Source: Verrucomicrobiales bacterium
GTDB lineage: Bacteria; Verrucomicrobiota; Verrucomicrobiia; Limisphaerales; SXQI01
Reading direction: 5' to 3'
DNA length: 13,041 nt
Assembly: GCA_005793025.1 (NCBI GenBank)
Contig: SXQI01000189.1
Span: 1 to 13,041 of the forward strand
The notes under the pieces were generated by a model. It saw only the letters and a list, made by a program, of their open reading frames with translations, searched no databases and was not told the DNA's origin. A program made the position numbers and the translations under genes. Shown piece by piece: positions 1 to 6,040 of this stretch; the first letter of the stretch is position 1; every line of letters starts with the position of its first letter.

Positions 1-964
1 CAACCGAGGCATGATTTGTAATATTGCAAGCGAACTCGAGTTTTACCTCTACAACACCACATATCCCCAAGCATTCGCGAACGGGTATCGCGATCTACCT
101 CCCTCCAGCGATTACCGCATCGACTACCACACGATGCAACCAGCCCGTGACGAAACCTTATTTCGTGCAGTTAGAAATTTCATGAATCAGGCTCGGGTGC
201 CGGTAGAATCCTCCAAGGGCGAATGGGGACGAGGCCAGCATGAGATCAACTTTATCTATGACCGACCGCTTTTCATGGCGGACATGCATACTGTTTTTAA
301 ACAAGGTCTGAAGGAGATCGCAACCCAGCATGGCAAAGCAGTAACCTTCATGGCAAAACCAAGCATGACCGAAGCGGGCAGCAGTTGTCACATCCATGTC
401 AGCCTATCAGCAGAGGGTGAAAACCTTTTCTGGGACAAGAACCACCAGAAAGGTTCGCGGATGTTTCGTCAATTCCTAGGCGGATTGATGAAGTATTCGC
501 CAGAGTTATGCTATTTTTTTGCGCCAACCATCAATTCTTACAAACGATACCAGCCCGGGAGTTGGGCTCCGACTAAAATGGCATGGGCCAATGATAATCG
601 TACGGTGGGTTTTCGCGTGGTAGGGCAGGGGAGTTCCTTTCGGATCGAAAACCGCATGCCGGGCGCGGATGCCAATCCGTATTTAGCTTTCGCAGCTACC
701 CTCGCAGCGGGTCTTGCCGGAGTGGATGAGAATTTGGACTGTGGTGAAGCTTACCTAGGGAATGCGTATATCGATCCATCCCTAGCGAGGTTACCTTCAA
801 GCCTTGAGGAAGCCGCTCGAAGTTTGGATAATAGTAAACTGGCACGTGCTCTCATGGGTGATGATGTTGTGGATTACCATGTGCATAGTGCTCGACTTGA
901 GGTTCAAGGATTCGCAAACAGCGTCACGGATTGGGAAAAATCGCGCTATTTCGAACGAATTTAA
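1..964 (+). CDS. Glutamine-synthetase-family ligase, 5'-truncated by window edge
   Basis: ATP-dependent amide-forming ligase of the glutamine synthetase catalytic fold. The frame is open through the left edge (Asn-Arg-Gly precede the Met codon at 11), so the apparent start at 11 is internal and the N-terminal beta-grasp part is missing. Counting from that Met, visible motifs are the SELEF metal-binding segment (E8, E10), E71 with GQHEI (E78), the ATP-site CHIHVSL (H127, H129), NSYKRY (R179) and RIENRMPGADANPYL (211-225), the phosphate and glutamate-binding end. In bacterial GlnA the segment PGYEAP supplies the flap glutamate that helps bind ammonium. Here it reads PGSWAP, with Trp185 in that place. 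Together with the GFRVVG segment this suggests a GlnA-like gamma-glutamyl-amine ligase (PuuA/GlnA3/GlnA4 type) rather than the main ammonia-assimilating enzyme. The real substrate is unknown. A LarA-like gene follows after 41 bases, possibly in the same transcript. Confidence 0.9.
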   Translation, partial: NRGMICNIASELEFYLYNTTYPQAFANGYRDLPPSSDYRIDYHTMQPARDETLFRAVRNFMNQARVPVESSKGEWGRGQHEINFIYDRPLFMADMHTVFKQGLKEIATQHGKAVTFMAKPSMTEAGSSCHIHVSLSAEGENLFWDKNHQKGSRMFRQFLGGLMKYSPELCYFFAPTINSYKRYQPGSWAPTKMAWANDNRTVGFRVVGQGSSFRIENRMPGADANPYLAFAATLAAGLAGVDENLDCGEAYLGNAYIDPSLARLPSSLEEAARSLDNSKLARALMGDDVVDYHVHSARLEVQGFANSVTDWEKSRYFERI

Positions 965-1005
965 ATCCGCCTTCAGCTCTATATTTTTTAGCCGGTTAAA
1001 ATAAA

Positions 1006-2274
1006 ATGAAAGTGAATCTTGCCTACGGTCAGGGCCATCTTCCTGTGGAGTTGCCGGATGATCTGACGACGGTGATCAACCCCGCACACAAACCCGGCCT
1101 AAGTGATGAGCGAACAGCAGTGTTGAAGGCTTTAGCCGCGCCGATCGGTGCCGCACCGTTACATGAGTGGTTGAAACCGGACGCGAAAATCTGCATTGCG
1201 TTCACCGATATCACGCGTGCGACACCAAATGACCGCATCATTCCTTGGCTATTGGAGCACTTGGAGTCGGGCGGTGTTCGTCGGCAACAGATTACATTAC
1301 TCAACCAACTCGGCACTCATCGGCCTAACACGAGGGCTGAACTTGAGAAATTATTGACTCCCGAAGTAGTAGCCAATTATCGCGTCGTCAACCATGAACC
1401 TGAGAACATTGATGCCCATTGTCAATTAGGCACAACTCGAGATGGAACTCCTGCTTGGATTAATCGCCATCTAGTAGAGGCAGATGTTAGGATCATCACT
1501 GGTTTTATTGAACCCCACTTCTTCGCCGGCTTCAGCGGTGGTCCTAAGGGAATCATGCCCGGCTGTGCCGCGTTGGAAACCGTCATGTCAAACCACGGGG
1601 CGGCGAATATCGGTGATCCAAACGCGACCTTCGGAATAACAGCAGGTAATCCGATCTGGGAAGAGTTGCGCGATATTGCGCTTCGTGTGGGACCTAGTTT
1701 TCTGCTCAATGTCACGTTGAACGAACAGCGAGCCATCACAGGAGTTTTTGCAGGGGACCTTCTGGCAGCACATCGGGAAGGGTTCGAATTTGTCCGTTCC
1801 CAAGCGATGCAAAAGGTAGAGTCCCCCTTCGATGTGGTTGTGACCACGAACAGTGGTTATCCCTTGGATTTGAATCTTTACCAAGGTGTGAAGGGGATGA
1901 GTGCAGCTGCACGTATTGTGAAGCCGGGTGGCACAATTATTCTCGCATGCGAGTGTAGCCAAGGCGTCCCTGCCAATAGCCCACTCGATCAACTTTTACG
2001 CAGCGCAGGTAGTTCAGCCGAAATTCTCACACTCCTCGCAACCCCGGGGTTCGTTAAACCTGAACAATGGCAGGCGCAGATACAAGCTTTGATCCAAAGC
2101 CGGGCAGAGGTCTTAGTCTACAGTTCACTTTCCGATGCCATCATTCGGGCAGCGCATTTGACTCCATGCCGCGATATTGGGAAGGTGGTTCAAGAGCGGC
2201 TTCAGAAAATAGGAAGCCAAGCTCGCGTCGCAGTATTGCCTCAAGGTCCCTTAACCATTCCGTATCTTGCTTAA
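1006..2274 (+). CDS. LarA-like nickel-pincer-dependent 2-hydroxyacid racemase/epimerase (DUF2088)
   Basis: 422 residues, close to the 424 of Lactiplantibacillus plantarum lactate racemase LarA. LarA interconverts D- and L-lactate with a nickel-pincer nucleotide covalently attached to a lysine. The signature residues are all present: TDITR at 67-71 (D68, R71), GTHRP at 103-107 (H105), PHFFAGFSGG at 170-179 (H171), the cofactor-linking lysine in GGPKGIMPG (K181), and NHG at 196-198 (H197). These match D72, R75, H108, H174, K184 and H200 of L. plantarum LarA with a constant small offset. No signal peptide is seen, so it should be cytosolic. The larB, larC and larE maturation genes are not in the window. 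Family members act on several 2-hydroxyacids and sugar acids, so lactate itself is only one possibility. ATG start; no clear Shine-Dalgarno sequence. Confidence is high for family and low for substrate. Confidence 0.88.
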   Translation: MKVNLAYGQGHLPVELPDDLTTVINPAHKPGLSDERTAVLKALAAPIGAAPLHEWLKPDAKICIAFTDITRATPNDRIIPWLLEHLESGGVRRQQITLLNQLGTHRPNTRAELEKLLTPEVVANYRVVNHEPENIDAHCQLGTTRDGTPAWINRHLVEADVRIITGFIEPHFFAGFSGGPKGIMPGCAALETVMSNHGAANIGDPNATFGITAGNPIWEELRDIALRVGPSFLLNVTLNEQRAITGVFAGDLLAAHREGFEFVRSQAMQKVESPFDVVVTTNSGYPLDLNLYQGVKGMSAAARIVKPGGTIILACECSQGVPANSPLDQLLRSAGSSAEILTLLATPGFVKPEQWQAQIQALIQSRAEVLVYSSLSDAIIRAAHLTPCRDIGKVVQERLQKIGSQARVAVLPQGPLTIPYLA

Positions 2275-2296
2275 CTAAAACCCGATTCCAGTTGAC

Positions 2297-2338
2297 GATT
2301 TCACCAAATCCGGATGCCCTGTGGTGATTCACCAAATC
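2297..2338. promoter_or_regulatory. Operator-like repeat cluster upstream of the NIPSNAP gene
   Basis: The 68-base gap between the larA-like stop and the NIPSNAP start holds three copies of one hexamer: TCACCA at 2301-2306, its complement TGGTGA at 2322-2327, and TCACCA again at 2329-2334. The last two form a perfect palindrome around one base, and the first and second could form a hairpin with a 15-base loop. The surrounding words GATTTCACCAAATC (2297-2310) and GATTCACCAAATC (2326-2338) are near-identical direct repeats. A repressor site or a small RNA structure that affects NIPSNAP translation would both fit. No convincing -10/-35 pair is seen here, and there is no Shine-Dalgarno sequence before the ATG at 2343. 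Confidence 0.3.
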
Positions 2339-2342
2339 AAAA

Positions 2343-3122
2343 ATGAACTTTAAAATGCTTGTGGCTATTGTAGCCATGCTCCTAACCGCTCAAGTTTGTT
2401 CGATAGCTGAAACTGCTGTCTCCTCCACCGATGCTAGGGTTTTTGAGATGCGGATTTACTACTCTCCTGAAGGCAAATTTTCGACTTTGGAGGGACGGTT
2501 TCGAGAACACACCACCAAATTATTTGCGAAACACGGCATCCAGAATATTGGATACTGGGTTCCAACGGAGAATCCCGAACGAAAACTCACCTACATCCTT
2601 GCTTACCCAAATCGTGCAGCACGAGATAAGTCATGGAAAGCGTTTATGGCGGATCCAGAGTGGCAGGCTGCTGCAAAGGAGACGGAGAAAAACGGACCCA
2701 TTGTCAGTAAAGTTGAATCATTTTTTATGCAGCTTACGGATTACTCACCAACTCCTAAAGCCGAGATCGATAAGGCTGGACGTGTTTTCGAACTCAGAAC
2801 CTACACCGCAGCCAAGGACAAGTTAGGTGATCTTAACAAACGCTTTCGGGATCACACGTTGGGGCTTTTCCAAAAACATGGCATGAAGAACATCGCTTAT
2901 TGGAATTTGATGCCTGATCAGCAAAAAGCCTCCACCGATCTGGTTTGCATCATCTCGCACCCCAGCATTGAGGTTTCCAAAACATCCTTCGATTCGTTCC
3001 ACAAGGATCCTGCATGGGTGTTGGCTAAGCAAGAGTCCGAAAAAATCGGCGGTTCATTAATCGCCCAAGGCGGTGTGAAGTCTGAGTTCCTCATCGCCAC
3101 CGACTATTCTCCAATCAAATAA
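2343..3122 (+). CDS. Secreted tandem NIPSNAP-domain protein
   Basis: 259 residues. Residues 1 to about 22 form a typical Sec signal peptide (MNFK, then a hydrophobic run to about 19); C19 is not in a good lipobox, so cleavage by signal peptidase I is more likely than lipidation. The mature part is two copies of the NIPSNAP module, an alpha/beta-barrel fold that usually dimerises, at about 32-135 and 148-255. The copies align clearly: VFEMRIYY...GRFREHT...FAKHGIQNIGYW against VFELRTYT...KRFRDHT...FQKHGMKNIAYW. Each ends with the same TDYSP motif. The two domains in one chain probably form an internal pseudo-dimer. NIPSNAP proteins have no agreed enzymatic role in bacteria, and secreted versions are frequent in Planctomycetota and Verrucomicrobiota. 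The operator-like repeats just upstream may control it. Confidence 0.85.
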   Translation: MNFKMLVAIVAMLLTAQVCSIAETAVSSTDARVFEMRIYYSPEGKFSTLEGRFREHTTKLFAKHGIQNIGYWVPTENPERKLTYILAYPNRAARDKSWKAFMADPEWQAAAKETEKNGPIVSKVESFFMQLTDYSPTPKAEIDKAGRVFELRTYTAAKDKLGDLNKRFRDHTLGLFQKHGMKNIAYWNLMPDQQKASTDLVCIISHPSIEVSKTSFDSFHKDPAWVLAKQESEKIGGSLIAQGGVKSEFLIATDYSPIK

Positions 3123-3129
3123 TTTGGTC

Positions 3130-3162
3130 CCTCATTTCTTAAAACAATGAATTGCAATGAGG
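3130..3162 (+). repeat. Inverted repeat between the NIPSNAP gene and rpoZ
   Basis: CCTCATT at 3130-3136 pairs with AATGAGG at 3156-3162 around a 19-base loop. It begins 7 bases after the NIPSNAP stop. There is no T-rich run after it, so it is at best a weak transcript-end structure or an RNA-stabilising hairpin, and it may be chance. Confidence 0.2.
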
Positions 3163-3180
3163 AACATGGATAGATAAGGT
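3152..3180 (+). promoter_or_regulatory. Possible sigma-70 promoter for rpoZ
   Basis: TTGCAA at 3152-3157, 17 bases of spacer, then TAAGGT at 3175-3180. The -10 keeps only the three most conserved positions. A start about 7 bases further on would leave a leader of about 24 bases before the TTG start of rpoZ, containing its AAGGG ribosome-binding site. The pair is weak and could be chance. Confidence 0.25.
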
Positions 3181-3210
3181 GACCACTCCTTGCAAACATA
3201 AGGGATTATT

Positions 3211-3468
3211 TTGAATAGCGAATATTGTAGAAAAGCTCTTGAGAAAGTCGTGAACCCCAACGTTCTAATAAACGTTGTTTCACGACGGGTGCGCCAGTTG
3301 ACTGGTGCCAACGGAAATGGCAGTTCACGACCCATGATTTCCGAAACCGCTGGACTGGGTGCGGCAGACATCGCCCTGCTAGAGATTGGTGAAGGGAAAC
3401 TTGCTTGGGAGATTTATGCTGAAGAAGGACCGCTGGAAGCTCCAGTCAAGAAACGCCGTCGGGCGTAG
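3211..3468 (+). CDS. rpoZ: DNA-directed RNA polymerase subunit omega
   Basis: 85 residues, a normal length for omega, the small subunit that helps assembly and stability of RNA polymerase around beta-prime. The family pattern is clear: an N-terminal KALEKVVNPNVLINVVSRRVR segment (residues 8-28), then SRPMI (39-43) and the helix ADIALLEIGEGKLAWEIY (52-69). The C-terminus ends in a basic KKRRRA tail. The only sensible start is TTG at 3211, placed about six bases after an AAGGG Shine-Dalgarno sequence (3200-3204). Omega is often encoded beside gmk and spoT; here it lies directly before smpB, 54 bases away, with a hairpin between them. The amber stop at 3466-3468 is in the same reading frame as smpB. 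Confidence 0.88.
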   Translation: MNSEYCRKALEKVVNPNVLINVVSRRVRQLTGANGNGSSRPMISETAGLGAADIALLEIGEGKLAWEIYAEEGPLEAPVKKRRRA

Positions 3469-3488
3469 TTAGTTTTTGGATTTGCGAG

Positions 3489-3522
3489 CAGCCAGAAGAA
3501 ACCCCTTCTGGCTGTTTTGTTT
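3489..3522 (+). terminator. Terminator-like hairpin between rpoZ and smpB
   Basis: A perfect 10-base-pair stem (CAGCCAGAAG at 3489-3498 and CTTCTGGCTG at 3505-3514) with a 6-base loop is followed by TTTTGTTT. This is the shape of an intrinsic terminator for rpoZ. It ends 8 bases before the smpB ATG, so it fills the place where a smpB ribosome-binding site should be. Confidence 0.75.
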
Positions 3523-3978
3523 ATGTCCGAGATTGTCTCCAACTCCAAAGCGCGGAGGGATTATCATATCCTTGAAACCTTCGAGGCTGGGATAGTTCTG
3601 CACGGAACCGAAGTCAAAGCACTGCGCGCAGGAAGAGGGCAGATTAGAGATGCCTTCGCCCGAGTAGAAAACGATGAAGTCTGGCTCTATAATGCCCACA
3701 TCGAAGAGTATGCATTCGGTAACGCTCAAAACCACCAACCCAAAGCTCCCCGCAAATTATTGCTTCATCGCGCAGAGATCCGGAAATTGTTTGCATTGGC
3801 AGCGATCAAAGGGCACTCCCTAATAGCTCTCGGGATGTATTGGAAGAACGGCAAAGTAAAGGTTCAAATCGGAATTGGTAAGGGCAAAATTGATTTTGAT
3901 AAACGAGAGGACATAAAGAAACGAGAGAGTGACCGAGAAGTAAAACGAGTCACGATGCATCATCTCAAAGGTCGTTAA
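3523..3978 (+). CDS. smpB: SsrA (tmRNA)-binding protein SmpB
   Basis: 151 residues. SmpB brings tmRNA to stalled ribosomes for trans-translation; tagged products are then degraded by AAA+ proteases such as ClpXP. Family landmarks are SKARRDYHILETFEAGIVL (residues 8-26), HGTEVKALRAG (27-37), WLYNAHIEEY and the basic region RKLLLHRAEI. The tail from DREVKR to the end contains the basic segment that becomes helical in the ribosomal decoding centre. I chose ATG at 3523, since a TTG at 3517 lies against the hairpin. The frame remains open all the way back to the rpoZ amber stop. There is no Shine-Dalgarno sequence, because a strong hairpin takes up the 30 bases before the start. The ssrA tmRNA gene itself is not in the window. 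Confidence 0.93.
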   Translation: MSEIVSNSKARRDYHILETFEAGIVLHGTEVKALRAGRGQIRDAFARVENDEVWLYNAHIEEYAFGNAQNHQPKAPRKLLLHRAEIRKLFALAAIKGHSLIALGMYWKNGKVKVQIGIGKGKIDFDKREDIKKRESDREVKRVTMHHLKGR

Positions 3979-4000
3979 TCCTCGGAGGTGGAAAACAGGG

Positions 4001-4032
4001 AACAAAAAAGGACGACCCGAAGGTCGTCCTTT
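4001..4032 (-). terminator. Intrinsic terminator of rpmB, shared with convergent smpB
   Basis: An 11-base-pair perfect stem (4007-4017 with 4022-4032) encloses a 4-base loop. Read on the - strand the loop is TTCG closed by C-G, the very stable cUUCGg tetraloop. The stem is followed by a run of six T's (three of them the end of the stem), which is a textbook terminator about 22 bases after the rpmB stop. On the + strand the run is short (TTT, then GAAAACTTTT), so it should end smpB transcripts less well. Confidence 0.88.
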
Positions 4033-4053
4033 GAAAACTTTTAACAATCAAAC

Positions 4054-4314
4054 TTAAGCGGCGACTGCCTTCTTCCAAGTGCGTCTTGGAGCCTTGGTGA
4101 CAAGGCCTTTCTTGATCGCTGCGGCGGTAACGCGGACATAGCGCACTTCGCCATTGATCACTGCTTTAACGCGTTGGAGATTTGGGAAAAATCGGCGCTT
4201 GGTGATTGCGGTCACGTGTGTACCGATACCACCCTTTTTCTTGGCCTTACCACTACGCCAAATGTGTGAGCCTTTGATTGGCCCAGTTCCTGTCAGTTCG
4301 CAAATACGTCCCAT
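4054..4314 (-). CDS. rpmB: 50S ribosomal protein L28
   Basis: 86 residues. L28 is a small protein of the large ribosomal subunit. The family signature is visible: RICELTGTGPIKG at the N-terminus, ITKRRFFPNLQRV at 37-49, and VRVTAAAIKKGLV. It has only one cysteine (C5) and no CxxC pairs, so it is of the zinc-free type. A Lys/Gly-rich insert (KAKKKGGIG) lies between the N-terminal motif and the KRRFFPNL core, a form also seen in other bacteria. A Shine-Dalgarno sequence AAGGTGA lies about 11 bases before the ATG. It is the last gene of a nine-gene run on this strand, but it has a plausible promoter of its own and a strong terminator, so it is probably expressed independently. Codons are strongly biased to frequent ones, as expected for a ribosomal protein. 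Confidence 0.93.
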   Translation of the reverse strand: MGRICELTGTGPIKGSHIWRSGKAKKKGGIGTHVTAITKRRFFPNLQRVKAVINGEVRYVRVTAAAIKKGLVTKAPRRTWKKAVAA

Positions 4315-4345
4315 AAAATCTAATTCACCTTAAAAGTGAGCCCCG

Positions 4346-4373
4346 ATAATACATTGGTTTCCCCATCCGCCAA
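4346..4373 (-). promoter_or_regulatory. Probable sigma-70 promoter of rpmB
   Basis: On the - strand, TTGGCG (plus positions 4368-4373), 16 bases of spacer, then TATTAT (4346-4351). The -10 matches five of six consensus positions. The predicted start leaves a leader of about 25 bases carrying the AAGGTGA ribosome-binding site. The -35 lies within the 3' flank of the upstream glcD-like gene. Confidence 0.45.
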
Positions 4374-4384
4374 GCACAAAAGTT

Positions 4385-5782
4385 TCATTTTTTCGTGTCT
4401 GATATGAATTTCCCAGGGTTGAGGAGATTATGCGGGTCGAGTGCTGTTTTAATCTTGGTGTGGAGATCTTGGAGGGCAGGGGAGGCTACCAAGGGCCACC
4501 ATTTCTTTTTTGCAAGGCCAATACCGTGTTCGCCAGTGATTACCCCGCCAAGTTCCACTACTTTCTTGAAGAGGGCGTCCAATGCCTTATCGGCTCTTTT
4601 TTGAGCCCCAGCTTTATTGATGTCTAACATCACGTTAACATGGATGTTGCCATCACCTGCGTGGCCGAAGCAGGCCACAGGCAACCCGTATTTCTTTTCA
4701 AGCTGGCTGGTGAAGCGAAACAGTTCGGCAAGTTTTCCACGTGGAACAACGATGTCCTCGTTTAGTTTAGTCAGACCTGTGTCACGCAGGGAATAAGAGA
4801 ATTCGCGACGAAGTTTCCAAAGTTCCTCGCAAGCAACCGCTCCTAAGGCACGTTGGATAAAGAGGTTGGGACCCATTCTAATAGCTTTCTCTAGTTCCCT
4901 TATTTCTCTCCGCAGGGATTCATCCTGACCATCCAATTCGACGATGATGTGAGCATTACAGCCAGTCAGACGTTTGCTTTGGGTTCTCTTTTGAGCAGCG
5001 GCGAGGGTGAATTGATCCGCCAATTCCAACGCACTGGGTAAGAATCCAGTTTTAAAAATTGCCTTGATCGCCCGGATAGCGTCATCCATGGAAGTGAATC
5101 CGATCGCGAGTGCCGCTCGGGATGGGGGCAAGGGTAGGAGTTTGAGGGTCGCTTCGGTAACGATACCGAGCATTCCCTCGGATCCGACGAACAGTTTTGC
5201 CAGATCGAATCCTGCTTTATTTTTATGCGTTCGGCTGCCCACGCGCACCACCGTGCCATCCGCCAGAACAACCTCTAAACCGAGGACGTATTCTCTTGTC
5301 ACCCCGTATTTCAAGCATCGGGGTCCTCCAGCATTGGTCGCGATGTTCCCACCGATACTACAATCGGCACGGGAAGCAGGATCAGGAGGGTAGAAGCGAC
5401 CCAACGCTTCGACAGCGTCCTGCAGAGTTTTCGTAATCACTCCGGGTTGGACTACTGCGATAAAATCGTCTGGATCGATTTCTTTAATCCGGCGCATCCG
5501 CTCAAGGGAAAGAACGATGCCTCCACGAATCGGAACACACCCACCCACATAACCGAACCCAGCTCCTCGCGGGGTCACGGGGATACGATGTTTGGTGGCA
5601 AACCGCATGATCTGCGACACGGTTGCTGTGGAATTGGGAAAAGCCACCGCATCGGGCGGGTTCGAAGCGAACCATTTATCGCCAGCGTAATTAGCGCAAA
5701 TCTTCGGATCAATGGTGAGCGTCCGTGGCGGAAGTTGTCGACTCAGGGTCGTCAGGAGTTTCGGCCAATCGGCGTTCGTCAT
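4385..5782 (-). CDS. glcD: FAD-linked 2-hydroxyacid oxidase/dehydrogenase (GlcD type)
   Basis: 465 residues, full length for the GlcD / D-lactate dehydrogenase group of the vanillyl-alcohol-oxidase flavoprotein family, which oxidises glycolate, D-lactate or similar 2-hydroxyacids to 2-oxoacids. The FAD_binding_4 half covers about 40-215: TPRGAGFGYVGGCVP (70-84) is the pyrophosphate loop, SIGGNIATNAGG (142-153) lines the flavin, and LFVGSEGMLGIVTEATLKL closes it. The C-terminal substrate half has KLNEDIVVP (339-347), GHAGDGNIHVNV (373-384), the active-site segment GEHGIG (417-422) and NPGK near the end. There is no iron-sulfur domain or membrane segment, so partner subunits (GlcE/GlcF), if used, are elsewhere. 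The start overlaps the DUF2007 stop by ATGA with no Shine-Dalgarno sequence, indicating coupled translation. Substrate is not decidable from sequence; glycolate and D-lactate are both reasonable. Confidence 0.88.
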   Translation of the reverse strand: MTNADWPKLLTTLSRQLPPRTLTIDPKICANYAGDKWFASNPPDAVAFPNSTATVSQIMRFATKHRIPVTPRGAGFGYVGGCVPIRGGIVLSLERMRRIKEIDPDDFIAVVQPGVITKTLQDAVEALGRFYPPDPASRADCSIGGNIATNAGGPRCLKYGVTREYVLGLEVVLADGTVVRVGSRTHKNKAGFDLAKLFVGSEGMLGIVTEATLKLLPLPPSRAALAIGFTSMDDAIRAIKAIFKTGFLPSALELADQFTLAAAQKRTQSKRLTGCNAHIIVELDGQDESLRREIRELEKAIRMGPNLFIQRALGAVACEELWKLRREFSYSLRDTGLTKLNEDIVVPRGKLAELFRFTSQLEKKYGLPVACFGHAGDGNIHVNVMLDINKAGAQKRADKALDALFKKVVELGGVITGEHGIGLAKKKWWPLVASPALQDLHTKIKTALDPHNLLNPGKFISDTKK

Positions 5783-6003
5783 GAGAGAGGCTTTTCGAAA
5801 TCCAAGACTAGTGTTCTGGCTGCCTCCGCTTGGTCTGCAGGCACCTGAACTTTGACGCCACCTGTCGCGAAAGAATACCCTTCCATGCTGAGCGCGGCGG
5901 TATCGTGAAGCAACACAGGGTCAAATCCCATCGCTTGGAGGTGTGACACCATTAGGTCAGCCGAGGCGATGTTGAAACATGAATAGACCGTTATTAATTC
6001 CAT
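5779..6003 (-). CDS. Small DUF2007-family protein
   Basis: 74 residues, cytosolic, with no membrane segment or signal peptide. The pattern (ELITVYSCFNIASADLMVSHLQAMGFDPVLLHD at the start, then VKVQVPADQAEAARTLV) is that of DUF2007, annotated in databases as a putative signal-transducing protein with a ferredoxin-like or PII-like small fold. The name is historical and no function is established. It has a strong Shine-Dalgarno sequence (GGAGG, plus 6008-6012) five bases before its ATG, much better than any of its neighbours. The stop overlaps the glcD-like start by four bases, so it probably sets the translation level of that oxidase. The distance to mlaD upstream is 37 bases. Confidence 0.7.
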   Translation of the reverse strand: MELITVYSCFNIASADLMVSHLQAMGFDPVLLHDTAALSMEGYSFATGGVKVQVPADQAEAARTLVLDFEKPLS

Positions 6004-6040
6004 TAAACCTCCAATTCTAGAGTGATGGGTATCAAGTGGA

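Noticed and set aside
11..13. ATG at 11 as the true start of the glutamine-synthetase-like gene
   Set aside because: The frame is open to the window edge, and the fold needs an N-terminal region that would be missing, so the gene is cut by the window rather than short.
1422..1992. Overlapping open frames on the - strand inside the LarA-like gene
   Set aside because: They oppose a gene with all catalytic motifs of its family, overlap each other in different frames and resemble nothing known.
2292..2320. TTGACG at 2292 as a -35 box for the NIPSNAP gene
   Set aside because: No acceptable -10 lies 15-19 bases downstream; the segment there is GC-rich (ATGCCCTGTG).
3517..3522. TTG at 3517 as the smpB start
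   Set aside because: It adds only two residues and is in the T-rich tail of the hairpin; ATG at 3523 gives the normal SmpB N-terminus, although neither has a ribosome-binding site.
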